DNA of 64,000 nucleotides. It comes from Burkholderiales bacterium RIFCSPLOWO2_12_FULL_61_40. Lineage in GTDB: Bacteria > Pseudomonadota > Gammaproteobacteria > Burkholderiales > Burkholderiaceae_C. A program made the position numbers and the translations under genes. Position 1 is the stretch's first letter, and the number at the start of each line of letters is the position of its first letter. The notes below the pieces were generated by a model. That model had not been told where the DNA came from. It saw only the letters and a list, made by a program, of their open reading frames with translations, and did no database searches. Location of the stretch: NCBI GenBank assembly GCA_001770935.1, contig MESI01000127.1, forward strand, positions 1 to 64,000, written 5' to 3'. This document shows, one piece after another, positions 34,393 to 42,310 of the stretch.

Positions 34393-36459
34393 ATGACACT
34401 GTCTGATTTTATTTCCACCCATATCGAAGCCATTCTGGTGGAGTGGGATGCCTTTGCACAAAGCATTTTTTCGGCGCGCAAAGCCGACCCCGCCAAGGCG
34501 CGGGACCATGCAAAAGGCATATTGTTGGCCATTGCCGCTGCCATTGAGCGCACACAAACACCTCTTGATCAAGCTGAAAAATCCAAAGGCCACGGCCCGC
34601 TGGGAGATGTGGGCAGCCAGGCCAGTATGCACGGCATGTCCCGCCGGGCATCGGGGTTCAACCTGGTGGAGGAAGTGTCCGAATTCCGGGCCTTGCGGGC
34701 CAGTGTGCTGCGACTTTGGCGCAATGCCAATCCAGTCGCGCCACCCAGTGCCGACGAGGAGCTCATCCGCTTCAATGAAGCCGTCGACCAGGTGCTGGCC
34801 GAATCGATTGCGGGCTATTCGGTTGAAAAGGAACGTTATGCCCTGCTCCTGGACAAGCTGTTGTCGTCTTCCCCGGACCTGAACTACATCCTGGATCTGG
34901 AGGGCCGCGTCATTTACGCAAACAAGTCCCTGGCGCTTTTATGCCACCTGCCGGTGGAAGACATGCTAGGCAAGCGCTTCTCCGAACTGGGCTCCGCCAC
35001 CGACAAAATTCCACAGCATTTGGCCGTGGTCATCCAGAACAAGGAAACTTTTTGCGGCGATCTGCAGTACACGAACGACTCTGGCCATGTGGTGAGCTAC
35101 GAATACCTGCTGGTTCCGGTGCTGGATGAACAGGGGCAGGTCGAGGCCATTGCCGGGTCGGCACGCGAAATCACGGCGCGAAAGCAGCTGGAAGACGATA
35201 TCGGTCGCGAGCGGTCGATTTCTGACACCATCATCGAGAGCGCCTCAGGCGCTTTTTTCATGATCGACCAGCAATTTCATTTGGTTCGGTGGAACAAGTA
35301 CCTGCAAGAGGAAACGGGATGGTCCGATGCGCAATTGCGTGGCGGCTCCATCCTGGACAGCATCCACGGAGACGACCGGGCGCTGGCCGCCGCCAAATTC
35401 ATGGCCGCTTTTGCCACCGGCTACGCCCATATGGAGGTGCGCGTGAACACGCACGAACACGGAACGCGGTATTTTCTCAAGTCGGCGCGGCGTTTCATGG
35501 TGGACAACGTGCCCTATGTGGCTGGTTTTTGTTTCGATGTCACAGACCGCAAACAAAGCGAAGAAGCGCTGGAGAAAGAGAAAATTTTCTCCGATGCGTT
35601 GATCGAGAGTATTCCTGGCGCTTTTTATGTCCTTGATATGGAAGGCAGCTTTTACCGCTGGAACAACTACCTGAATCGGCTGACCGGGCTGTCCGATCGT
35701 GCGTTGAAGCAACGGCCTTTGCTCCTGAGCATCCATGAAGAGGACAGACCGCTGGCCGCAGCGACCATCAAAGAAGCCTTTGACAACGGCTATGCCCAGG
35801 CGGAGTTGCATGTACTCACCAAAGACCGCGGTATCCGCCTATTTTTTATGACTGCGCGGCGTTTCCAGGTCGGTCGGGATACCTATTTGGTGGGGGTTGG
35901 CACGGACACCACGGAATGGCTGGCCAAGATGAAGAGCCTGGAGCACCAGGCCTGGACCGATCCGCTCACGCAGGTTGCCAACCGCAGCCATTTTCTCGAC
36001 ATGGCGCGCCAGGAGTTTGCACGTTGCCGTCGTTATGCGCACCCGGTTTCCCTCTGGATGATCGATATTGACCATTTCAAGACGGTGAATGACACCTATG
36101 GCCACCATGCGGGGGACATTGCCTTGCAGTCCCTGGTGTCCACCAGCCAGCAGACCTTGCGCGACTGGGACATTCTGGGGCGGATTGGCGGGGAAGAGTT
36201 TGCAGTGTTGCTCCCGGAGACCGGGGCCGAACGGGCCATGCTGGTTGCCGAACGCTTGCGCCAGGCCGTGGCGGCTTCGCGTATCGATGTGGGTGATGGC
36301 GCGTCGGTGGTTCTGACGATTTCCATCGGTATTGCCACGGTTGTGGATGATGATGTGGATTTGGAAACGCTTCTGGACCGTGCGGACCAGGCGTTGTATG
36401 AGGCCAAACGCACCGGGCGCGACAAGGTCTGTCAGTCCAAGCAAGTGCTCCTGGGCTGA
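34393..36459 (+). CDS. Diguanylate cyclase with RsbRD-like and PAS sensor domains
   Basis: A 688-residue protein. An RsbRD/N-terminal helical domain (DFISTHIEAILVEWDAFAQS) is followed by three PAS-type domains (about residues 155-275, 275-395 and 395-515) and a GGDEF domain with GGEEF. An RxxD (RDWD) five residues before GGEEF is a canonical product-inhibition I-site, so the cyclase looks active and feedback controlled. GTG at 34390 directly precedes the ATG used. It heads three consecutive cyclic-di-GMP genes. Cytoplasmic; no membrane segments. Confidence 0.92.
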   Translation: MTLSDFISTHIEAILVEWDAFAQSIFSARKADPAKARDHAKGILLAIAAAIERTQTPLDQAEKSKGHGPLGDVGSQASMHGMSRRASGFNLVEEVSEFRALRASVLRLWRNANPVAPPSADEELIRFNEAVDQVLAESIAGYSVEKERYALLLDKLLSSSPDLNYILDLEGRVIYANKSLALLCHLPVEDMLGKRFSELGSATDKIPQHLAVVIQNKETFCGDLQYTNDSGHVVSYEYLLVPVLDEQGQVEAIAGSAREITARKQLEDDIGRERSISDTIIESASGAFFMIDQQFHLVRWNKYLQEETGWSDAQLRGGSILDSIHGDDRALAAAKFMAAFATGYAHMEVRVNTHEHGTRYFLKSARRFMVDNVPYVAGFCFDVTDRKQSEEALEKEKIFSDALIESIPGAFYVLDMEGSFYRWNNYLNRLTGLSDRALKQRPLLLSIHEEDRPLAAATIKEAFDNGYAQAELHVLTKDRGIRLFFMTARRFQVGRDTYLVGVGTDTTEWLAKMKSLEHQAWTDPLTQVANRSHFLDMARQEFARCRRYAHPVSLWMIDIDHFKTVNDTYGHHAGDIALQSLVSTSQQTLRDWDILGRIGGEEFAVLLPETGAERAMLVAERLRQAVAASRIDVGDGASVVLTISIGIATVVDDDVDLETLLDRADQALYEAKRTGRDKVCQSKQVLLG

Positions 36460-36527
36460 GTCATTTTTACGCCACCCAGTCGTGATACGCTCAGGCGCAA
36501 TAATTTGGATTCGAACTGCGCCCTGGA

Positions 36528-37829
36528 ATGAAAAAAGAAAGCCCCCATTTTGTTGACATCCACCAGCTTCGAACCGGAATGTTCGTCGAGTTGGATGTCG
36601 GCTGGATGGCACATCCTTTTCCCACGGGCAGTTTCAAGATCAGCTCCAGCAAACAGATCGATACGATTCGCGGTCTGGGTTTGGTTCGTGTGCGTTATGT
36701 TCCAGAAAAAAGCGACCCGGAGTCCGCATCCGTTGAAGATGGGGCGGCGACAGCCTGCCGTTCGCCCTCGGATGTGCTGGCCCTGGAGCGGGCGCAGGCG
36801 GCTCAGCATGCGCAACTGCTGCGCCAGCAGCGTGCGCAGCTGTTGAGTGCGCAACAAAACAGCTTGACCGCCTGTGAGCGTCGGTTTGGCGCTGCCGTAT
36901 TGCAATACCGCAAGACCCTGGAGCAGGTCAGCGCACAGCCTAAGCTGGTGGCCGAGCAATGCCACGCCATGGTGACCGGGTTTGTGGGTGAAATGCTGGC
37001 CGACGGTGAATCCGCCATCCGCCTGCTGACCGAGACCGCCGGTGACAAGTCCTCCATGCATTCGGTGAATGTGACCATTGTGTCGCTTTTGATGGGCAAA
37101 GCCATGGGGCTGAACCAGGACGATATGCAGGACCTCGGAATGGCGGCCTTTTTGCACGATATCGGCAAGACGCAGCTGCCGGACCGTGTGCGTTGGCTGG
37201 AAGAGAACTTTTCTTCGACGGAATACAAGGCCTACCAGGAGCATGTGGGGCAGGGCGTGCAGATCGGGAAGACCATGGGCCTGTCCCAGGGGGCCATGCT
37301 GGCCATTGCGCAACACCATGAACTGGTGGATGGCAGCGGCTTCCCGTCCCGCGTCAAGGGCGAAAGCATGTCGGTAGGGGCGCGGATTCTGGCACTGGTG
37401 AACCGGTACGACAATTTGTGCAACCCCAGCCGCCCCGGCGCCGCCTTGACACCCCATGAGGCCTTGGCCTTGATCTTTGCACAGCTCAAAAACCGGTTTG
37501 ATGCGGCGGCCTTGAGTTGCTTTATTCGCATGATGGGGGTCTACCCGCCCGGCTCGGTGGTGCAGTTGGTGGATGGGCGGTATGCCAGCGTGGTGTCGGT
37601 CAATTCCAGCCGCCCCCTGAAACCCCGCGTGGTGGTGCATGAACCCAGTGTGCCCAAGCACGAGGCCTTGATTCTGGATCTGGAACATGCATCCAACATC
37701 AGCATCCGCCGTAGTCTCAAGCCTTCCAGTCTGCCTGTTGCGGCGCTGGATTACCTGGCGCCGCGCCAGCGGGTGTGCTACTTTTTTGAGCGGGTGGTGG
37801 ATACGCACATGAAAGACGCTGTTTCATGA
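36528..37829 (+). CDS. HD-GYP-type cyclic-di-GMP phosphodiesterase (GFP variant)
   Basis: A 433-residue protein. N-terminal DUF3391-like domain (about 1-110), coiled-coil (about 85-120), then HD-GYP with the metal ligands HDIGK (about residue 205) and HHELVDGSGFP (about 264), where GYP is GFP. An alternative GxP does occur in active members. Stop overlaps the next gene by four bases. Predicted to hydrolyse cyclic-di-GMP. Confidence 0.88.
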   Translation: MKKESPHFVDIHQLRTGMFVELDVGWMAHPFPTGSFKISSSKQIDTIRGLGLVRVRYVPEKSDPESASVEDGAATACRSPSDVLALERAQAAQHAQLLRQQRAQLLSAQQNSLTACERRFGAAVLQYRKTLEQVSAQPKLVAEQCHAMVTGFVGEMLADGESAIRLLTETAGDKSSMHSVNVTIVSLLMGKAMGLNQDDMQDLGMAAFLHDIGKTQLPDRVRWLEENFSSTEYKAYQEHVGQGVQIGKTMGLSQGAMLAIAQHHELVDGSGFPSRVKGESMSVGARILALVNRYDNLCNPSRPGAALTPHEALALIFAQLKNRFDAAALSCFIRMMGVYPPGSVVQLVDGRYASVVSVNSSRPLKPRVVVHEPSVPKHEALILDLEHASNISIRRSLKPSSLPVAALDYLAPRQRVCYFFERVVDTHMKDAVS

Positions 37830-40246
37830 GCAGTGCTTGGTGGAGTCCATTGCTCAATGCAATGCACCACGCCGCGTGGGTGGTGGACCCCAAAACCTTG
37901 CGTATATCGGCAGTCAATGAATTGGCGACGGCGCTCATTGGTTTGGCGGAATCCGACTTGCTGGGCAAACCCACAATTGAACTGACATCCACCCCGGAGG
38001 ATATGTTTTTTTGGGAGGATGTGGCCGCTGGCTTGGCGGACAGTATCCATTCGAACACCTTGCTGCGCTGTGCCGACGGTATTGCCATACCGGTAGAGCG
38101 GCGGGTCAGCCGGGTGTGTTTGACGCCTGACCAACCGATGTATGTGGTCACCGCAGGTGATTTGCGGTCGCAGCACCAGGCCGAGGATGAATTGCAAGAC
38201 CGCCTGGCAGAACTGTGCGCCACGCTGGAGTCCACCTGCGACGGTATTTTGGTCACCGACCTGGCGGGCACCGTGCGCAACTACAACCGGCGGTTTGCCG
38301 AGTTGTGGGATGTGCCGCAGGCCATTCTCGAGTCTCGCGATGATCCGTCGCTTTTCTCGCACCTGGCCGCCAGCGTGGTCGATCCTGTGGCTTACCAGGA
38401 GCGATTGAAGCAGCTTGCGGGGGAGCAGACCCCACAGCGGGGTTCCGATGTGCTGCTGTTGTGCTCTGGACGCATGCTGGAGCGTGTGACCTTGCCGCAG
38501 CACAGCCGGGGCCGCGCCATGGGCTGGGTGTATTCCTTCCGGGACATCACCCAGCGGGTGGACGCCGAATCGCGCCTGCAACTGGCTGCAAAGGTGTTTG
38601 AGTCCAGCCTGGACGCGATTTTTATTACCGATGCCAATTTTGAAATTTTGCAGGTCAACCCGCGTTGCGAGTACCTGACCCGCTGTGGACGGGAGCAACT
38701 GCTGGGCACGACGGCGCGCAAGCTGTTTTTTGACCCGCAACAGCCGGACTATTTTGACCAGGTTGAATTGGGCTTGGCCCTCAATGGAATGTGGTTTGGC
38801 GAAGTCTGGCGCATGGCGGGCAAGCATCCTTGTGCGGTGGAGGTGTCCTGGGTGGCGCTGCGCAACGCGCAAGAGGAACTGCAGTACACCGTGGGGTTTT
38901 TTCAGGATATGACCGAGCGCCTGGAAGCCCAAAAACGCATTGAAACCCTGGCCTACACCGATGTGTTGACCGGTCTTCCCAATCGCTTGCTGTTGACCCA
39001 GCGGGTCGATCTGTCTTTGTGCATGGCGCAACGCCACGGCGGGGCCAGCGCGATTTTGCTGATCGATCTGGACCATTTCAAAAACATCAATGACTCACTG
39101 GGCCACGCGTTTGGCGACCGGGTGCTGATTGAAGTGGCCCAGCGTGTGAAAGGGTGTGTGCGCGAGGTGGATACCTTGTGTCGGCTGGGGGCGGATGAGT
39201 TTGTGGCCTTTGTGCAAGACGCTGATGCACTGGGGGCCGAGATTGCGGCGCACCGCATATTGGAGGCCCTGGCGCAGCCTTTCCAGGTGGATGCCATGAA
39301 TTTCTCCCTGGGCTGCAGCATCGGCGTGGCCATGTACCCGGAAGATGGCAAGTCCGTGGACGAGTTGATCAAATGCGCCGACACCGCCATGCACCGGGTC
39401 AAAGAGCGGGGCCGTGGAAACTTCCGCTTCTACCAGCCCCAGATGAATGTGGACCTGCTCTCGCGCATGAAAATGGACCATGCCATGCGCCAGGCCATGG
39501 ACCAGGGGCTTTTCCGCTTGCACTACCAGCCGCAGGTGTCTTTGCGGGATGGACGGTTGTTGGGCGCTGAGGCTTTGGTCCGTTGGACGGATGCCCAGTT
39601 GGGCAGCGTGCCACCGGCCACTTTTATTCCACTGGCGGAGGAGACCGGTTTCATCATCACCATTGGCAATTGGGTGATGACTGAGGCCGTGCGCCAGGCA
39701 GCGCTTTGGCAGGATGCGGGGCGCCCGGTGGTGGTTTCCGTGAATGTGTCGGCGCTGCAATTTCAGCAGGCCGATTTTGTGGAGCGGGTGGCCCAAACCC
39801 TGCGCAGCGCGGGCCTGGCGCCTGCTTTGCTGGAGCTGGAATTGACCGAGTCCATTCTGATCAAAGACGCCAACGAGGCCTTGGCCCGATTGCATGCGCT
39901 GGCGGCGCTGGGTCTCAGTCTGGCGATTGACGACTTTGGCACCGGCTATTCCAGCCTGGCCTACCTCAAAAAGTTTCCCATTTCCAAGCTCAAAATCGAC
40001 CGTGCGTTTGTCATGGGGCTTCCTGAGGATGAAAGCGACCGGGCAATCGTCGGCGCCACGGTGGCCATGGCACGCGCGCTCAAACTGGCGGTGGTCGCCG
40101 AAGGGGTGGAAACCCAGGCACAGCGGGACTACCTGCGGGAACTGCAATGTGGGTCGTTTCAGGGCTATCTGTGCTCGCCGGGCTTGCCCGCGGACCAGTT
40201 TGAGCAATTGCCTACCACCTGGCCGCCAAGCCGCGCCCGGCGCTAG
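37826..40246 (+). CDS. PAS-GGDEF-EAL protein
   Basis: An 806-residue protein with PAS domains (about residues 5-120, 125-250, 255-370), a GGDEF domain whose motif is degenerate (RLGADEF, so GADEF) and an EAL domain with LGAEALVRW, DDFGTGYSSL and AEGVET. The cyclase half may be inactive or GTP-binding only, and the EAL half retains the main catalytic residues, so net phosphodiesterase activity is likely. ATGA overlap with the HD-GYP gene suggests joint expression. Confidence 0.9.
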   Translation: MSSAWWSPLLNAMHHAAWVVDPKTLRISAVNELATALIGLAESDLLGKPTIELTSTPEDMFFWEDVAAGLADSIHSNTLLRCADGIAIPVERRVSRVCLTPDQPMYVVTAGDLRSQHQAEDELQDRLAELCATLESTCDGILVTDLAGTVRNYNRRFAELWDVPQAILESRDDPSLFSHLAASVVDPVAYQERLKQLAGEQTPQRGSDVLLLCSGRMLERVTLPQHSRGRAMGWVYSFRDITQRVDAESRLQLAAKVFESSLDAIFITDANFEILQVNPRCEYLTRCGREQLLGTTARKLFFDPQQPDYFDQVELGLALNGMWFGEVWRMAGKHPCAVEVSWVALRNAQEELQYTVGFFQDMTERLEAQKRIETLAYTDVLTGLPNRLLLTQRVDLSLCMAQRHGGASAILLIDLDHFKNINDSLGHAFGDRVLIEVAQRVKGCVREVDTLCRLGADEFVAFVQDADALGAEIAAHRILEALAQPFQVDAMNFSLGCSIGVAMYPEDGKSVDELIKCADTAMHRVKERGRGNFRFYQPQMNVDLLSRMKMDHAMRQAMDQGLFRLHYQPQVSLRDGRLLGAEALVRWTDAQLGSVPPATFIPLAEETGFIITIGNWVMTEAVRQAALWQDAGRPVVVSVNVSALQFQQADFVERVAQTLRSAGLAPALLELELTESILIKDANEALARLHALAALGLSLAIDDFGTGYSSLAYLKKFPISKLKIDRAFVMGLPEDESDRAIVGATVAMARALKLAVVAEGVETQAQRDYLRELQCGSFQGYLCSPGLPADQFEQLPTTWPPSRARR

Positions 40247-40255
40247 CGCCTTCCT

Positions 40256-40358
40256 TATTCCGTTTCCAATTCAATGTGAGATGAGGCGCACCGACGCAGA
40301 CAGTGCTTTAGCACGGCAAGGAGGGGCAACGACATATCGCGTTGAATTGGAACGGAAT
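40256..40358. repeat. Long inverted repeat/REP-like hairpin between convergent genes
   Basis: ATTCCGTTTCCAATTCAA and, about 70 bases later, the complement of ATTCCGTTCCAATTCAA (one base shorter). The middle holds GTGC-TTTA-GCAC and AAGGAGGGGCAACG. It lies between the convergent EAL and TauE-like genes, so it may act as a bidirectional terminator or be a dispersed palindromic unit. Confidence 0.6.
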
Positions 40359-41173
40359 TATCCGTGCAGGCCTTTGTAGGCCATGTAGGCCGCCAGGCAG
40401 TACAAGACCAGGGAGAACACTTTTTTGAGCTGGTCCACCGGCAGGCGGTGCGCCATTTTGGCGCCCAAGGGGGCCGTCAGCACACTGCAACTGGCAATCA
40501 CCGCCAATGCGGGCAACCACACATAGCCCAAAGACCACTGCGGCAATCCGGCCACCTGGCTGCCGCTGAACACATAACCCACCGTGTTGGCCAAGGCAAT
40601 GGGAAAGCCCAGCGCGGCACTGGTGGCCACGGCGTTGAGCATGGGGACGTTGTGCGCCACCATGAAGGGAACGCTCACAAAGCCGCCCCCCGCACCGACC
40701 AAGCCCGATAGAAACCCAATCACCGTCCCCGCCGCTATTTGCCCCTGTGCCCCTGGCATGTGGCTGCTGGGTTGGGGTTTTTTGTTCAAAAACATCTGGG
40801 TGGCCGAAAAACCAACGAAAGCGGCAAACAGCAAGGCCAGCGTGGTCCCCTTCAAGACGGAGAAAACCCCCACGCTGGCAATGGCCCCACCCAGCACAAT
40901 GCCCGGCGCCAGTCCTTTGACAATGGGCCAACGCACCGCACCACGCTGGTGGTGGGCGCGTACGCTGGAGACACTGGTGAACATGATGGTGGCCATGGAC
41001 GTGGCAATGGCCATCTTGACCGCCAATTCAGAGGGCACCCCCCGGCTGGACATGATGAGTGTGACGAAGGGGCCGATCAACATGCCACCACCGATGCCCA
41101 ACAGACCCGCCAGATAACCCGTGGCCAAGCCCAAAATGGCCAACTCAGTGATCAAAGCGGGTTCGAAAGGCAT
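40358..41173 (-). CDS. TauE/SafE-family (TSUP) membrane transporter
   Basis: A 271-residue protein with about eight transmembrane segments. GLLGIGGGMLIGPFV near the start and GLVGAGGGFVSVPFM in the middle are the paired family motifs. Members export sulfite, sulfoacetate or other anions. The ATG at 41173 was chosen because the longer frame (to 41215) runs into the 3' end of the 6S RNA gene. Confidence 0.85.
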   Translation of the reverse strand: MPFEPALITELAILGLATGYLAGLLGIGGGMLIGPFVTLIMSSRGVPSELAVKMAIATSMATIMFTSVSSVRAHHQRGAVRWPIVKGLAPGIVLGGAIASVGVFSVLKGTTLALLFAAFVGFSATQMFLNKKPQPSSHMPGAQGQIAAGTVIGFLSGLVGAGGGFVSVPFMVAHNVPMLNAVATSAALGFPIALANTVGYVFSGSQVAGLPQWSLGYVWLPALAVIASCSVLTAPLGAKMAHRLPVDQLKKVFSLVLYCLAAYMAYKGLHG

Positions 41174-41189
41174 GGGGGAAGGAAATAAG

Positions 41190-41362
41190 GTGTCTGCGGT
41201 GGGCCGGACCGGCATCCTGAACCGGGGTTCAGGTGGGCGAGGTCATCTGAACATTGGGTCCATCTAACGCGAGATGGTCACGCTTGAACAGCTATGTTCC
41301 AAGCCCGGGCTCTAAGAGCATTGGTTCAAGGAAATATAAAGCCCGACAAACACCGCAGACAG
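41190..41362 (-). ncRNA. ssrS: 6S RNA (ssrS)
   Basis: Directly after zapA, its usual position in beta- and gammaproteobacteria. The ends pair: GTCTGCGGTG at 41192-41201 with its complement at 41351-41360. Inside, the minus strand has CCTTGAACCAATGCTCTTAG and GCCCGGGC in the order seen in 6S RNAs, forming the central bubble that mimics an open promoter and binds sigma-70 RNA polymerase. TACAAT at 41373-41368 is a good -10. Length (about 173) fits the family. Confidence 0.85.
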
Positions 41363-41395
41363 TGCCGATTGTAGGCGCATCGGAGCGCAAGCTGC

Positions 41396-41746
41396 TTACA
41401 ACAAGCGGCCATCTTCTCCAAGCGCTGCATCGAGCCGCTCCAGCAGTGACGTCAACAGCAAATCGGCGTCACCGGCGTGCTGGGGGGAGTGCGCCCCGCC
41501 TACCCACGGCGCAGGGGCTGCGCTGGCTGGGGGCACTGGGGCCTGTTGCTGGTCCGACAGGTCAAACGCCAGATTCAGCGCCGCCAGCACCGCAATACGC
41601 TCACGCGCCCGCACTTTGCCTGCATCGCGAATTTTGCACATGGCGGTATCGACCCGTTCGACTGCTTCCAGCAGTCGGGCTTCGCCACCTTGCGGGCAAC
41701 CCAGCAGGTAGCTTTGCCCCATGATTTGAACTTCAAGCTGTTTCAT
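41396..41746 (-). CDS. zapA: Cell division protein ZapA
   Basis: A 116-residue ZapA: MKQLEVQIMGQSYLLGCPQG, then RVDTAMCKIRDAGKV and ERIAVLAALNLAFDL, followed by a Pro/Ala linker and a coiled-coil tail. It bundles FtsZ at mid-cell. The start overlaps the stop of the small coiled-coil gene upstream (ATGA), and 6S RNA follows. Confidence 0.92.
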   Translation of the reverse strand: MKQLEVQIMGQSYLLGCPQGGEARLLEAVERVDTAMCKIRDAGKVRARERIAVLAALNLAFDLSDQQQAPVPPASAAPAPWVGGAHSPQHAGDADLLLTSLLERLDAALGEDGRLL

Positions 41747-41967
41747 GATGTGGTTTTTTGCGCAGCCATGGCCTCAGGGAGCCTTTCCAGCAGTGCGTCC
41801 ATGCGTGCACGTGCGGTACCCAGGCGCGATTTCAGCGAGTCGCGTTCTTGCGACAAAGCCTCCACCTGGCTGACCAACAGCGCATTGGTGCGTTGCAACT
41901 CTTCATAACGCACGAGCAGGCGTTCTACGCGCTCGGCAATTTGGTCGATTTGAGATGGGTTCGACAT
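41743..41967 (-). CDS. Small coiled-coil protein upstream of zapA (DUF904/ZapB-like)
   Basis: A 74-residue protein, almost entirely one coiled coil (IAERVERLLVRYEELQRTNA continuing with VSQVEALSQERDSLKSRL). It is paired with zapA by a 4-base overlap, as in many betaproteobacteria. A role in Z-ring assembly is likely by position and shape. Confidence 0.8.
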   Translation of the reverse strand: MSNPSQIDQIAERVERLLVRYEELQRTNALLVSQVEALSQERDSLKSRLGTARARMDALLERLPEAMAAQKTTS

Positions 41968-42017
41968 AGGTCTTGCATTGTAGGGTTCGGGACAGCTGAT
42001 CTCGCGTAAAATCGCAA

Positions 42018-42236
42018 TGTTGGTGCTCGCGGTGTGGTTCACACGCCGCAGTTCAACGGGAAGCAGGAGGGTAAGGCGGTCAACGCTGCACCTAACCTGC
42101 GCTGCCCCCGCAACGGTAAGTGGACGAATCTTAGTATTCAGCCGCCAAAACTGCCACTGAGCGTTCTGAACACGCGCTTGGGAAGGCTTGGTCGGTTGTT
42201 CCACCAGCCCGGATACCGGCCAACAAGGTGGTTGCA
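42018..42236 (+). promoter_or_regulatory. Adenosylcobalamin riboswitch
   Basis: The 343-base leader between the divergent coiled-coil gene and btuB holds the B12 element: TTGGTGCTCGCGG at the 5' side, the B12 box GCTGCCCCCGCAACGGTAAG (42101-42120) and CCAGCCCGGATACCGGCC (42203-42220). These closely match the cobalamin riboswitch consensus. B12 binding would repress btuB and possibly the downstream operon. Confidence 0.93.
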
Positions 42237-42249
42237 CGTCTGCGTGCAG

Positions 42250-42294
42250 CCGTGATGCCCATGTGCTGTCGGGGACGACGGTGAGGGCTTTTTT
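42250..42294 (+). terminator. Possible riboswitch expression platform/terminator
   Basis: GCCGT and GCCC are followed about 25 bases later by ACGGT and GGGC, then T6 at 42289-42294, just before btuB. It could form the off-state terminator; the fold is not certain by eye. btuB also has no clear Shine-Dalgarno sequence, so translational control is an alternative. Confidence 0.45.
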
Positions 42295-42310
42295 GTCGGT
42301 GTTTCCCTTT

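Noticed and set aside
36505..36530. TTCGAA-type sequence suggestive of a tRNA T-loop
   Set aside because: No cloverleaf arms around it; no tRNA gene was found anywhere in the window.
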